A DNA stretch of 64,000 nucleotides from Fictibacillus arsenicus. Lineage in GTDB: Bacteria > Bacillota > Bacilli > Bacillales > Fictibacillaceae. The stretch lies in contig NZ_MQMF01000001.1 in NCBI RefSeq assembly GCF_001999465.1, positions 682,001 through 746,000 of the forward strand. Reading direction: 5' to 3'. The position numbers and the translations under genes are program-made. Positions 50,466 through 59,359 of this stretch are shown one piece after another. The first letter of the stretch is position 1; every line of letters begins with the position of its first letter. The notes beneath the pieces were generated by a model, which saw only the letters and a program-made list of their open reading frames with translations, had not been told where the DNA came from and ran no database searches.

Positions 50466-50520
50466 AAAACCCAAGAGGGGAACATCCGACAAATTTAGAT
50501 GTTTTCCGCTTCCCTCTTGG
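50466..50520 (-). terminator. terminator of the hprK-yvoF operon
   Basis: CCAAGAGGGAA and TTCCCCTCTTGG pair across a loop with its own CATC-GATG stem, then TTTTC follows. The upstream arm overlaps the last codons of yvoF. Confidence 0.75.
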
Positions 50521-51010
50521 ATCGCTCTTCTTTTGTATAAATCACTTGCATCGGATTGCCTCCGACAAATGAACCTTCAGGGACGCTTTTGTGAACAAGC
50601 GTGCCGGCCGATACAATCGCTCCGTCACCTATCGTAATGCCCGGAAGGATTGTTGAATTAGCTCCAATCATCACTTCGTCTCCGATGATCACATCGCCGA
50701 GGCGATATTCTTTTATTAAATACTCATGAGCAAGAATCGTTGTATTATAGCCGATCACGCAGTTCTTGCCGACCGTAATCCGCTCAGGGTACATGATGTC
50801 CGGCATCACCATTAAGGCAAAAGCTGTTCCCTCACCGACTTTCATTCTTAAAAAAGTGCGGTACAGCCAATTTTTCATCGGCAAAAAGGGAGTGTATCTA
50901 GCAGCTTGAATGGCAACAAAATTTTTCACGACTTTCCAAAATGGAACCGTGTCATATACCTGATATAACGAGTTCTTGCCTTTTACAGGATAACGCTCTG
51001 TATCACGCAC
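50495..51010 (-). CDS. yvoF: acyltransferase, left-handed beta-helix (YvoF-like)
   Basis: 171 residues with the hexapeptide repeats of the LbH acetyltransferase family: ITVGKNCVIGYNTTILAHEY, VIIGDEVMIGANSTILPGI and TIGDGAIVSAGTLV then VPEGSFVGGNP. These enzymes acetylate sugars or related acceptors as trimers; the acceptor here is unknown. Directly follows ppaX, as yvoF does in B. subtilis. Confidence 0.9.
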   Translation of the reverse strand: MRDTERYPVKGKNSLYQVYDTVPFWKVVKNFVAIQAARYTPFLPMKNWLYRTFLRMKVGEGTAFALMVMPDIMYPERITVGKNCVIGYNTTILAHEYLIKEYRLGDVIIGDEVMIGANSTILPGITIGDGAIVSAGTLVHKSVPEGSFVGGNPMQVIYTKEERSKREAENI

Positions 51011-51652
51011 TTATCTCTCCCCTAAAACATCCAGCAAATCCGTCATTTCATTCAGCATGTAATCCGGATTAAACTGCTGCAAATAATCATTGCCTCGAAT
51101 CGTCCACGAAACGCCTGCAGTCTGTGTGCCGGCATTCTGGCCAGCAAGAATATCGTACTTGCTGTCACCTACCATGATGGCACGGTCTGGAGTGGATTGA
51201 AGCAACGCTAACGCTTTTTGAACCGGCTCTGGGTCAGGCTTCGCTTTTTCAACATCATCAAGCGTCACAACCGTTTGAAAGAATTGATCAAGCCCTGTAA
51301 GCTTAAGACCCATCTTAACCGTGTTCCTCATTTTAGTTGTTACAATGCCCAATTTGTAGCCTTTTTTATACAATTGTTCTACTGTTTCAAAAACTCCTTT
51401 AAACTCGGTTACAAGCACATCATGATGTGCAATGTTATGCTCTCTGTAGGTTTGAACGAGATCTTGAACACGTTCCTTATCAAATAGTTCCATCGTTTCG
51501 ACAAGCGGAGTTCCCATCAATGGCAGGATGTGCTCACGGTTGTACTGTTCAGGAAAATATTTATCAAGCGTATATAGAAAAGAAGCGATGATCAGCTCAT
51601 TCGTGTTGATCAACGTTCCGTCCAGATCAAATAGTATGGTGTCTCGTTTCAT
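51011..51652 (-). CDS. ppaX: pyrophosphatase PpaX (HAD family)
   Basis: 213 residues. HAD motifs: LFDLDGTLINTNELI (nucleophile Asp), GIVTTKMRNTV (motif II), KAKPDPEPV (motif III) and MVGDSKYDILAGQNAG (motif IV). In B. subtilis PpaX removes the pyrophosphate made when HprK/P dephosphorylates P-Ser-HPr; its placement with hprK and lgt supports this. Start overlaps yvoD by 26 bases. Confidence 0.94.
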   Translation of the reverse strand: MKRDTILFDLDGTLINTNELIIASFLYTLDKYFPEQYNREHILPLMGTPLVETMELFDKERVQDLVQTYREHNIAHHDVLVTEFKGVFETVEQLYKKGYKLGIVTTKMRNTVKMGLKLTGLDQFFQTVVTLDDVEKAKPDPEPVQKALALLQSTPDRAIMVGDSKYDILAGQNAGTQTAGVSWTIRGNDYLQQFNPDYMLNEMTDLLDVLGER

Positions 51653-52595
51653 GTTGCAGTTCCTCTTTTCTTAAACTATTTTTCCGCTCTAGCTTGTTCC
51701 AAATAAATGCGACCAGAATGGTAAGAACAACAGCTGTTACAACCCTGATAATCAGAAGTGGTAACACCGGGATACCAAGCGGAACAAAAACTAATGTATC
51801 CTCAACAACAGCATGACAGCTTACTAGAAATATAAATGCTAGATAGAGATCTTTTTTCGAAACTCCGTCTTCTTTAGCCGCCTGCATCATTACGCCTGCT
51901 CCATAAGCCAGACCGATTGTCAGTCCTGCTGCCATCGTCATCGACGTGTTTTCTTTCATACCTAAAAGTTTCATAGCGGGCGCCATCCAGTTCGAGAACC
52001 GGTTCAGCCAGCCTTTGTCTTTCAGATATTGCATGACAATCATAAGCGGAATCACGATAAGGGCTAATTGAAGAATGCCCAGTGACGCTTTTTCAAGAGC
52101 AGTTAAGGTGATTTCTCCCCATCCGTTCGGTGCAGCTTCAGGCTTTGAGATAAAACCATACTGAGCCTTTTCCGTTCCGCCATCCCAAAAAAGATTGATC
52201 ATAAATGCGGAAAATAGAGCCAAACCGACTCGGACAAGCAAGATTACCCATAACTTAATGCCGACACTCGCTGCAACACCTGATTCGATAAATAGGTTAT
52301 GAGAAAATGAGAGCATGACAGCCAGGATAAAAACATCCTGAACCGTTAAAGTATCAAGAGTTAAAATCCCTCCGATACCCGCGTAAAGATTAAGGAAATT
52401 CCCTAGTACGAGCGGGATAGCCGCTTCACCAGGCAGCCCAATCCACTTCATCGCTGGTGCGATTGCTGAAATGAGCCAATCGAGCACAGGTGTATGGCTT
52501 AATAATGTAATGATCAGTGTTACAGGGAATATGATTTTCCCAAGCGTCCAAGTGGTTTTCAAGCCTGCAAGTGTGCCTTTTTTTAGTGTCTCCAC
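51627..52595 (-). CDS. yvoD: nucleoside recognition (GATE) domain membrane protein YvoD
   Basis: 322 residues, about eight helices. Two GATE-type domains: WLISAIAPAMKWIGLPGEAAIPLVLGNFLNLYAGIG and WMAPAMKLLGMKENTSMTMAAGLTIGLAYGAG (read in parts). In B. subtilis yvoD lies between lgt and ppaX, as here. Function unknown; transport of small metabolites has been suggested for the family. Confidence 0.9.
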   Translation of the reverse strand: METLKKGTLAGLKTTWTLGKIIFPVTLIITLLSHTPVLDWLISAIAPAMKWIGLPGEAAIPLVLGNFLNLYAGIGGILTLDTLTVQDVFILAVMLSFSHNLFIESGVAASVGIKLWVILLVRVGLALFSAFMINLFWDGGTEKAQYGFISKPEAAPNGWGEITLTALEKASLGILQLALIVIPLMIVMQYLKDKGWLNRFSNWMAPAMKLLGMKENTSMTMAAGLTIGLAYGAGVMMQAAKEDGVSKKDLYLAFIFLVSCHAVVEDTLVFVPLGIPVLPLLIIRVVTAVVLTILVAFIWNKLERKNSLRKEELQHETRHHTI

Positions 52596-52611
52596 TTTTC
52601 ATTCGCCTCCC

Positions 52612-53436
52612 TTAGCTCTCTAAATATCTTTTTTCAGCCAAGCCCGCTTTTCTTCTATAAATCCAGATGATAACTGCAGCAGCAATCCAGATCAAGCTCA
52701 TGACTTGAGCGATTCGAAGAGAAGTATCCCACACAATCAAACTGTCTGTACGCAACCCTTCCACAAAGAATCGGCCGATTGAGTACCAGATGATATAAGT
52801 TAAGAACAGTTCCCCTCTGTGAAGGTTTACTCTGCGTAAATAAAGAAGAATAATAACACCTGCGAAACTCCAAAGAGATTCATATAAAAATGTCGGGTGA
52901 TAATATGTTCCATCAATGTACATCTGATTGATGATAAAGTCAGGCAGCATCAAAGACTCCAAGAAATCTCTTGTGACAGGTCCGCCGTGAGCCTCCTGGT
53001 TCATAAAATTGCCCCAGCGGCCGATCGCCTGACCGAGCAGAATGCTAGGTGCCGCAATATCAACAAGCTTCCAAAACGAGATCCCTTTTCTTTTACAGAA
53101 AATAAGCCCAGTTAAGAAAGAACCGATCAATGCACCATGAATGGCGATGCCGCCTTCCCATACTGCAAGAATCTTACCCGGATTATCTTTGTAAAAATCC
53201 CATTCAAACGCAACATAATAAAGTCTTGCACAAAGAATCGCAACAGGAACAGCAATCATAACCACATCTACAAATGTGTCTTTCGAAAGCCCCCGGCGCT
53301 CTGATTCTCTTACTGCGAGCCATAGCCCGAGCATCGCACCTAAACCAATAATAAGTCCGTACCAATAGATCGTAATAGGGCCTAACTCGAGCGCTACACG
53401 GTCCAATGGCTGAATCGTTTGTTCCACATTCTCCAC
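52612..53436 (-). CDS. lgt: prolipoprotein diacylglyceryl transferase
   Basis: 274 residues, seven helices. [32 protein letters not shown] and the Lgt signature [15 protein letters not shown] hold the catalytic residues. It transfers diacylglycerol from phosphatidylglycerol to the lipobox cysteine of prolipoproteins. Thirteen bases after hprK, so cotranscribed. Confidence 0.97.
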   Translation of the reverse strand: MENVEQTIQPLDRVALELGPITIYWYGLIIGLGAMLGLWLAVRESERRGLSKDTFVDVVMIAVPVAILCARLYYVAFEWDFYKDNPGKILAVWEGGIAIHGALIGSFLTGLIFCKRKGISFWKLVDIAAPSILLGQAIGRWGNFMNQEAHGGPVTRDFLESLMLPDFIINQMYIDGTYYHPTFLYESLWSFAGVIILLYLRRVNLHRGELFLTYIIWYSIGRFFVEGLRTDSLIVWDTSLRIAQVMSLIWIAAAVIIWIYRRKAGLAEKRYLES

Positions 53437-53449
53437 TTCCTTTTAGTTC

Positions 53450-54385
53450 TTATAGATCGTCATCGTCTCCGGCTTCGATTACATCCGTCAGCCTCTCGGA
53501 AAATTGCTGTGCAGCGTTCATGCCCATTCTCTTCAATCGGAAGTTCATAGCTGCTACTTCAATAATTACCGCTAAGTTCCGTCCAGGACGAACAGGAATC
53601 GTCAGGATTGGTATCTCTGTATCGATGATTTTTGTTGTCTCCTCTTCCAATCCTAGTCGGTCATACACCTTTTTAGAATCCCAAGCTTCAAGGTTCATAA
53701 CAATTGAGATCTTTTTATAGTTGCGGATCGCTCCAGCACCAAACAGCGTCATCACATTAATGATTCCAAGACCTCTAATTTCTAAAAGATGCTGAATCAG
53801 TTCAGGTGCACTCCCAATCAGCGTATCTTCATCTTCCTGGCGGATTTCCACAGAATCATCAGCAACGAGTCTGTGGCCGCGCTTTACAAGTTCAAGCGCC
53901 GTTTCACTTTTACCAACTCCGGAGTTGCCGGTAATCAGCACACCAATACCATATATATCGACAAGCACACCATGCTTCGCAGTCGTTGGTGCGAGACGGC
54001 TCTCAAGAAAGTTCGTGATACGGCTTGAAAGACGTGTAGTCGTTACAGGTGAGCGCATGATCGGCACCCCTGTTTTGTGTGAAGCCTTTAATAGCTCTTT
54101 TGGCACCTCGATATCTCGTGAAACGATGATTCCAGGTGTTTCATCTGTACACAGCAGGCTCAATCTTTCCATGCGCGTTTCAGGATCCAACTCTGAAATG
54201 AACGACAGCTCTGTTTTTCCTAATAATTGAAGACGCTCTCCCGGATAAAAAGTAAAATACCCAGCCATCTCAAGACCAGGACGTGAAATATCGCTCGTAC
54301 GAATCGTGCGGTGGATGCCTTCCTCACCGCTGACGAGCTCAAGTTGAAACTTATTGATTAATTCATGAATATGTACCTTCGCCAT
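53450..54385 (-). CDS. hprK: HPr kinase/phosphorylase
   Basis: 311 residues from the ATG at 54385 ([18 protein letters not shown]), eight bases after AAGGAGG; a longer frame to 54409 has no ribosome site. Walker [17 protein letters not shown] is near 155, HprK signature [16 protein letters not shown] follows. It phosphorylates Ser46 of HPr and of Crh (also in this window) with ATP or PPi when fructose-1,6-bisphosphate is high, and reverses the reaction otherwise. First gene of the hprK-lgt-yvoD-ppaX-yvoF operon. Confidence 0.97.
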   Translation of the reverse strand: MAKVHIHELINKFQLELVSGEEGIHRTIRTSDISRPGLEMAGYFTFYPGERLQLLGKTELSFISELDPETRMERLSLLCTDETPGIIVSRDIEVPKELLKASHKTGVPIMRSPVTTTRLSSRITNFLESRLAPTTAKHGVLVDIYGIGVLITGNSGVGKSETALELVKRGHRLVADDSVEIRQEDEDTLIGSAPELIQHLLEIRGLGIINVMTLFGAGAIRNYKKISIVMNLEAWDSKKVYDRLGLEEETTKIIDTEIPILTIPVRPGRNLAVIIEVAAMNFRLKRMGMNAAQQFSERLTDVIEAGDDDDL

Positions 54386-54463
54386 AGGGTCCTCCTTGAC
54401 ATTTTCCAATGATTCTATTGTATCACTTCATAACGGTATTAACCAAAGGCAAGCGTCTGAAAA

Positions 54464-54967
54464 TTATTGGTCAGACGTCCACGCATAAACATTTACAGGA
54501 ATCGTATTAAATGTTGTGTTTTTCTCATGTACCATACCAAGTTTAAGGGCAACACTGATGGACCGTTTATTTTGCTGCTGAATGAGGCAGATAATTCTTT
54601 TTAATCCTAGTTGTTGAGATGCATACTGTTTAAAGAACACTGCTGCTTCTGTTGCATAACCGTTTCCCCAATGTTCTTTGGCGAGCCAATAACCGATTTC
54701 GAATTCTTTCTTCCCATCTACCGCTTGCTGAATCACTCCGGCATGCCCTATAGGCTGCCCGGTTTCTTTGTGAAGGATAAGGTACAGACCTCTTCCTTCC
54801 CGATAGCCTGGCAGAAGCCATTCTTGAAAACTTTTTTGAGCTTCCTCTGTCGACCTTGTCACACCTTTTCCGATAAATTGGACAACCTCAGAATCAGCCC
54901 ATAATGAGGCAAAAAAAGGAAAATCATCATGTGTGTAGCACCTGAATTGAAGACGTTCTGTTTCCAT
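54464..54967 (-). CDS. GNAT family N-acetyltransferase (RimJ/RimL-like)
   Basis: 167 residues: ETERLQFRCYTHDDFPFFASLW at the start, EIGYWLAKEHWGNGYATEAA with the acetyl-CoA loop HWGNGYA, and the late NKRSISVALKLGMVHE. It fits the ribosomal-protein alanine acetyltransferase-like branch; its acceptor is unknown. Same strand as hprK but with about 78 bp between. Confidence 0.88.
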   Translation of the reverse strand: METERLQFRCYTHDDFPFFASLWADSEVVQFIGKGVTRSTEEAQKSFQEWLLPGYREGRGLYLILHKETGQPIGHAGVIQQAVDGKKEFEIGYWLAKEHWGNGYATEAAVFFKQYASQQLGLKRIICLIQQQNKRSISVALKLGMVHEKNTTFNTIPVNVYAWTSDQ

Positions 54968-54984
54968 TTTGGTTTGCCCCTTTT

Positions 54985-55020
54985 AAAAACAAAGACCGTT
55001 TGAAAAGTACAAACGGCCTT
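54985..55020 (-). terminator. terminator downstream of repeat copy F
   Basis: AAGGCCGTTTG and CAAACGGTCTTTG form a stem with a T-run on the minus strand. It probably ends transcripts from the S4-domain gene. With repeat copy F it accounts for most of the 370-bp gap 54968-55337. Confidence 0.75.
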
Positions 55021-55095
55021 GGATTTGTTGTTTTTTTTGGTTCCTTTCTAAAAGAATGTTGCTTTCAAACCTCTTTTTTATTTTTTTCTATGACA

Positions 55096-55303
55096 TTTGA
55101 TTGGAGTAGAAGGTGCGTGCCTACCACTTGAGAAGCATCTCGCAAGGCATGCGACGAGGAAGCTAACTGCAGTAGCATTAACTTGTAGACGTAGGAGCAA
55201 GGATACTTCCTTGAGCCGAGCAGGTGAGACACTTAAGAGTGAAACGTACGAATGTGGCTCACTGCCTGCCCCGCGGAAAGCGAGCACTTGGAACGGAATC
55301 AAC
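55096..55303 (+). repeat. dispersed hairpin-prone repeat, copy F (diverged, with insertion)
   Basis: Begins TTTGATTGGAGTAGAAGGTGCG and ends CGAGCACTTGGAACGGAATC then AAC; about 80 bases of unrelated-looking sequence separate the conserved ends. The oldest or most decayed of the seven copies. Confidence 0.7.
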
Positions 55304-55337
55304 ACTTCCAATTGCAACAAAGTTTATGAAAACAGCC

Positions 55338-55838
55338 TTATTTTTTTATAGTTATTGAAATTCTATCATGAACAGCTAGCTTTTGACTCGGTTTCGTTAA
55401 ACAATTGTTTAAAAGAATAGTGCCGCTTTTAATCTTTTGAGCTATTTCTGTTCGGCTCCATCCTTCGATATGATCAGCAAGCGTACGGTCTAAGCGGAAG
55501 TTCCCTTCAGCTCCTGTAATGCTAATTTCATAGGATTCGATGCCGGCTGAAAGTGATAATTTTTCACCATCTTCTATCGCCTTAAACTCAGAAGGAACAA
55601 GTGTCTGAGGATCGACGTGATTGGTAAACGATTTATAAATATCGAGTTTTTTGTTCCACGAATGATTCTTCGGGCACTTATAAATAGCAAACTGATAAAT
55701 GTTTTTACCGTTCGCGTTATGTCTCCGTATCGTCGTATCTGTAAAAATCGTGACCTTTCCACACATCTTACATTGTTTTTTCACTGTGTCTCTTTCTTGT
55801 TTTTTAAGAAGCAATAAAGAGTATTTTTTAGTTTGCAT
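55338..55838 (-). CDS. zinc-ribbon and S4-like RNA-binding domain protein
   Basis: 166 residues from the ATG at 55838 after GAGGTG; a longer frame to 55955 overlaps a terminator and is rejected. Near the N-terminus CKMCGKVTIF and a later YKCPKNHSW give four potential zinc ligands. The C-terminal 50 residues (RTLADHIEGWSRTEIAQKIKSG then TILLNNCLTKPSQKLAVHDRI) match the S4 RNA-binding fold. No enzymatic domain is present. Likely an RNA- or ribosome-associated accessory protein. Confidence 0.65.
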   Translation of the reverse strand: MQTKKYSLLLLKKQERDTVKKQCKMCGKVTIFTDTTIRRHNANGKNIYQFAIYKCPKNHSWNKKLDIYKSFTNHVDPQTLVPSEFKAIEDGEKLSLSAGIESYEISITGAEGNFRLDRTLADHIEGWSRTEIAQKIKSGTILLNNCLTKPSQKLAVHDRISITIKK

Positions 55839-55901
55839 TATAAATTCACCTCGTAATAGTAGCGAGGGAATACAACTTCTATTTGAAGATCTTGCAGAAC
55901 G

Positions 55902-55930
55902 AAAAAAAGCCCCCCTATACAAGGAGGGCT
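55902..55930 (-). terminator. terminator overlapping the 49-residue ORF
   Basis: AGCCCTCC and GGGGGGCT form a stem (one G-U pair) followed by seven T residues on the minus strand. Confidence 0.8.
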
Positions 55931-56064
55931 CGGAACGCATCGTTAAAAAACGCAACAGACTGCAGTTGCTGTATTTCCTCTGTAATGGGATGTAGACAGA
56001 CTTCTCCCGTGGTCAAAAACACGTTGTTTTTTAACGGCTGAGAAGCGATCCAATTGTTTTCCAT
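55915..56064 (-). CDS. candidate small protein, 49 residues
   Basis: The frame starts MENNWIASQPLKNNVFLTTG and ends FNDAFRALLV, with an in-frame stop just upstream of the ATG. It has natural-looking composition and its stop codon sits inside a strong terminator hairpin, as small genes often do. The ribosome site is weak. Unknown function; it could also be a remnant of a larger gene. Confidence 0.4.
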   Translation of the reverse strand: MENNWIASQPLKNNVFLTTGEVCLHPITEEIQQLQSVAFFNDAFRALLV

Positions 56065-56133
56065 TACAGATTAAATGTTGGCATACAGGTCACTGAGTTC
56101 CTTTCTTTCAAACAGATTAGTTACAATGGAAAT

Positions 56134-56165
56134 AAAAATACCTCCCGCTTTTGGCGAGAGGCATT
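56134..56165 (-). terminator. terminator of the immune inhibitor A gene
   Basis: GCCTCTCGC and GCGGGAGGT form a stem followed by ATTTTTATTT on the minus strand. Confidence 0.72.
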
Positions 56166-56170
56166 AGATA

Positions 56171-58564
56171 TTATTTGTAGATGACTACAGATCCAACGGA
56201 TTTGTCTTTTGCTTGTCCGTTTACACGAACCTTTAAGCCGTAGTTTCCTAGTTTGCGTCCAGCGTCAGGCATGAATGGATTCTCAAATGACTTGCTGTCA
56301 TCAAATAGTGAGACAGCCGGCTGGCTTGCAAGCGATAATGTTTGGGTAGGATAGATTAAATCTAATCCTGATGTTGGATTTAAACCGAATGCAGCATCAG
56401 CAATGTGGTAACGCGAGCTTGCTTTTACACCTGTGCTCCAATTTAGGTCATAATTCACGTGTGAATCAACGACACCTATGAATCCTTCACCTGGGTGCTC
56501 ACCCGTCCAGTTATCTGTGTATGTTGGATCAACATACCAGACTACTAATCCACCATCATAACTCATAATAGAATTACCACGTTTGATATGTTTAAGTCCC
56601 ATATCCACACCTGCATGGTTTCTCCACTCTAACAAGTAATAATGGTCACTATACTTGTTCCCATCGTTCTTTTCGAAACCATTGAATGTAAATGGAGAAG
56701 TTTCAGTTTCTGCACCATCTTCAACTACTGATTGCCCATCCGCAACTACATTTATATTATCTGCAAAGAAACCTTTTTGACTTGTTCCCCAGTCTGTTGC
56801 ATAACGTAGACGAAGCTTAATTTTTTCTCCTGCAAATTCAGATAGATCAAATGATTGTGCTTCCCATCCATTTGAAGTTCCAGTGAAGCCTGGCATTGAG
56901 TTGATAATTGTTGGATATCCATTACTTACTACGTCAGAACGGGTATTTGTGTTTCCTAGAGATTTCCACGTAGTACCGTCTGTAGATACTTGTACAAACG
57001 CAAAATCCCATTGTTCTTCAATATCGTACCAAGAATCAAATGTTAATGTTGCTGAGGATTTACCTGTCAAATCAACATCCGTTACCATATTAGTATCAAT
57101 TTCATCCTGTTGCCCACCCCAATATTGATAAGAGCCTTCAGCTGGAGCAGTAATAAATGTTGCTTTTTGAGGCAGTTTCACCTGGATTGCTTGATTATTT
57201 TTTCCGTTTGGTGAGTTTGCCTGATCAAGTAAAAATTGTGTTCCTTTAGAAGATACTTCTTCCCATTCAACAGCAGTTGGAGTTGTCCAATTCCCACCTA
57301 AAGTAGATTGGAAATATGATTTTGCTAAAGGTGAAAATCCAGTTGGTTCAGAACCAGGAATCTTCCCTGCCCATGAACCACTAGCCATGATTGACCAGTA
57401 TGCTACAGCTTCACCTGCACCAGAGTAAATTGTGTCATACTCATCTGGATAGCCAAGATCATGTCCGTATTCGTGTGCAAATACCCCGACTGCACCGTCC
57501 TCAGGCATCATTGTGTAATCATAGAAACCAGGCTTACCTATAGGATTTTGGAATGTACCATCAAAACCATCATCGTCAATGAATTTAGCAGAACGGTGAG
57601 ACCAAATTGCATTATCTCCAAGTGAACCGCCGCCCGCTTCTTGACCAACTCCAGAGTGGATAATCATTAAGTGATCCACAAGACCGTCTGGCTCAAGTTT
57701 ATTACCGTCTCCATCAAAATCATGAGGATCTTCTACATCATAATTTTCAAGAGGGACGCCGGCTGCAACAGCTGCTCTATAAGCATCCACAACAAGTTGC
57801 TTAGATCCACCAGGATTTACATTATCATGTCCGCCTGTGGCTTTATCAGCTCCATAATATGCAGCTGTTCCAGGAACTTTCAACCAGCCATAAGCTTTAC
57901 CTTTAACAGAATATGTTCCCCCAGATTGCTGTTCATAGTATTGTTTCATAGATACAAGGTCTTCCCCATTTGGGCCTTCAACACCTTTGTCACCAAAAAT
58001 CATATCTTCATAATGTTGCAGAGTGTAATCTTTATAATAGTTATCTGTTTCCCCTGACTGGATATTATTATGTGCAAAATCAGAATACTCTACCGCTAGA
58101 ACTAGTACGTTATCTTTTCTTACTTCTCCTTTATACTTTTTCTCTTTAACAGAGTGACCATTCTTATTCCCTTTTCCCTTCATAAAACCATTATTAAATT
58201 CACTTAATTTTGCAGCATTAGATGCTTTTACTTTTGGAGCAAGCGGGTCCTTTCCAGATGCTTCTGCTCCAGTTTCTTTCCCTTTATGTTCAAGGTAATT
58301 ATGTAGAGCGGTTTCTTTTTGTTTCGCTGAAGCGTCCTTAGAAACAATCCCTCTTTTGATAAGCGATTCTAGTAATCTATCTTCGTTAACGATAGCTAGA
58401 TCAAGGCTAGAATGCGAATGACTGTGCTTTCCTTTCAATACTTTATCTAATGCTGTTTGTGCTTTAACATCCACTGACCCCGCGAACAAAGATGACGAAG
58501 CTAGTCCAAGCGACAAACTTGTAGCAAGCAGGGCTTTCCCCCAAGACCTATTGTTCTTCCCCAT
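56171..58564 (-). CDS. inhA: immune inhibitor A-type secreted metalloprotease (M6)
   Basis: 797 residues. Signal peptide (KALLATSLSLGLASSSLFAG) then a pro-region, a peptidase M6 domain with GVFAHEYGHDLGYPDEYD (zinc site HExxH with downstream ligands), and a C-terminal part with repeated jelly-roll-like segments (TLTFDSWYDIEEQWDFAFVQ in pieces). Length and order match InhA of the B. cereus group and homologues in other Bacillaceae. Role: extracellular proteolysis, including host or competitor peptides. Monocistronic. Confidence 0.93.
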   Translation of the reverse strand: MGKNNRSWGKALLATSLSLGLASSSLFAGSVDVKAQTALDKVLKGKHSHSHSSLDLAIVNEDRLLESLIKRGIVSKDASAKQKETALHNYLEHKGKETGAEASGKDPLAPKVKASNAAKLSEFNNGFMKGKGNKNGHSVKEKKYKGEVRKDNVLVLAVEYSDFAHNNIQSGETDNYYKDYTLQHYEDMIFGDKGVEGPNGEDLVSMKQYYEQQSGGTYSVKGKAYGWLKVPGTAAYYGADKATGGHDNVNPGGSKQLVVDAYRAAVAAGVPLENYDVEDPHDFDGDGNKLEPDGLVDHLMIIHSGVGQEAGGGSLGDNAIWSHRSAKFIDDDGFDGTFQNPIGKPGFYDYTMMPEDGAVGVFAHEYGHDLGYPDEYDTIYSGAGEAVAYWSIMASGSWAGKIPGSEPTGFSPLAKSYFQSTLGGNWTTPTAVEWEEVSSKGTQFLLDQANSPNGKNNQAIQVKLPQKATFITAPAEGSYQYWGGQQDEIDTNMVTDVDLTGKSSATLTFDSWYDIEEQWDFAFVQVSTDGTTWKSLGNTNTRSDVVSNGYPTIINSMPGFTGTSNGWEAQSFDLSEFAGEKIKLRLRYATDWGTSQKGFFADNINVVADGQSVVEDGAETETSPFTFNGFEKNDGNKYSDHYYLLEWRNHAGVDMGLKHIKRGNSIMSYDGGLVVWYVDPTYTDNWTGEHPGEGFIGVVDSHVNYDLNWSTGVKASSRYHIADAAFGLNPTSGLDLIYPTQTLSLASQPAVSLFDDSKSFENPFMPDAGRKLGNYGLKVRVNGQAKDKSVGSVVIYK

Positions 58565-58741
58565 GAATAACTACCCCTCCTGATTGAATAGTATTAATAT
58601 TCAGATTTGTTTTGCTATTAAAATTTACCATATTATCCATCATTTTAAATTGGTCTTTTGTACTATAAAAAGAACAATTTGTGCGTTTTGAACTAGTTCT
58701 TTATACTTATTTTTACATTAAAAACATTGCTTTTTCCCCAA

Positions 58742-58770
58742 AATAAAAACACCTCTGCAATGAGAGGTGT
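58742..58770 (-). terminator. terminator of the yvlABCD unit
   Basis: ACACCTCT and AGAGGTGT form a stem with a T-run (TTTTTATTTT) on the minus strand. Confidence 0.82.
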
Positions 58771-58777
58771 CGAATCA

Positions 58778-59152
58778 TTATCTTCTTTTCTTTTTTCTTT
58801 TTTTCATAGGCTCCAGGATAAAGTTTGTCAGGAACATATTGAGCAAAGAGATGATAATTGCTGCAAGGAGTGCCATCCCAAACCCATCGATATCAAAGGA
58901 ATCACCCATTAATTCTGCTGTCAGTGATAGAAGTGCAGCATTAATGACGATAAGAAATAATCCTAAAGAAATAATGGTTACCGGCAGCGTCAATAGTACT
59001 AAGATCGGTTTTAAGAAAACGTTAAATAGCGACAACAATACGCTGGCTAATAGTGCAGCACTGATGTTTTCGATATGAAATCCGTCGAAATACCCAGCGA
59101 CAACCATTAAAGCAATCGTATTAATAAGTAAGGAAGCCAGCCAGCTTTTCAT
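58778..59152 (-). CDS. yvlD: phage-holin-superfamily IV membrane protein YvlD
   Basis: 124 residues with four helices (LLINTIALMVVAGYFDGFHI, LLASVLLSLFNVFLKPILVLL, ISLGLFLIVINAALLSL, LLAAIIISLLNMFL) and a basic tail KKRKKKRR. It matches the YvlD family, often annotated phage holin-like though chromosomal. Function unknown; cell-envelope stress in B. subtilis. Last of yvlABCD. Confidence 0.92.
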   Translation of the reverse strand: MKSWLASLLINTIALMVVAGYFDGFHIENISAALLASVLLSLFNVFLKPILVLLTLPVTIISLGLFLIVINAALLSLTAELMGDSFDIDGFGMALLAAIIISLLNMFLTNFILEPMKKRKKKRR

Positions 59153-59344
59153 TTAAACGTCGCTTTCTTCAGGCATTACTGCCATAGCGATAATGTAGGA
59201 TAGTCCTACAGGAATGACAGCTGTAAAAATAGCAAGAGCTACGGTTCCGAGTCGTACAACAGTCGGATCAACATTCATATATTCAGCGAGTCCGCCGCAA
59301 ACTCCAGCAATTTTCGCATCATTAGACCGTTTAAGCTTTTTCAT
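59153..59344 (-). CDS. yvlC: PspC domain protein YvlC
   Basis: 63 residues with the PspC pattern KLKRSNDAKIAGVCGGLAEY then MNVDPTVVRL and one or two helices (VALAIFTAVIPVGLSYIIAM). The partner of YvlB/YvlD in envelope stress (SigW-linked in B. subtilis). Immediately before yvlD. Confidence 0.92.
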   Translation of the reverse strand: MKKLKRSNDAKIAGVCGGLAEYMNVDPTVVRLGTVALAIFTAVIPVGLSYIIAMAVMPEESDV

Positions 59345-59359
59345 AAAATAAAATCACCT

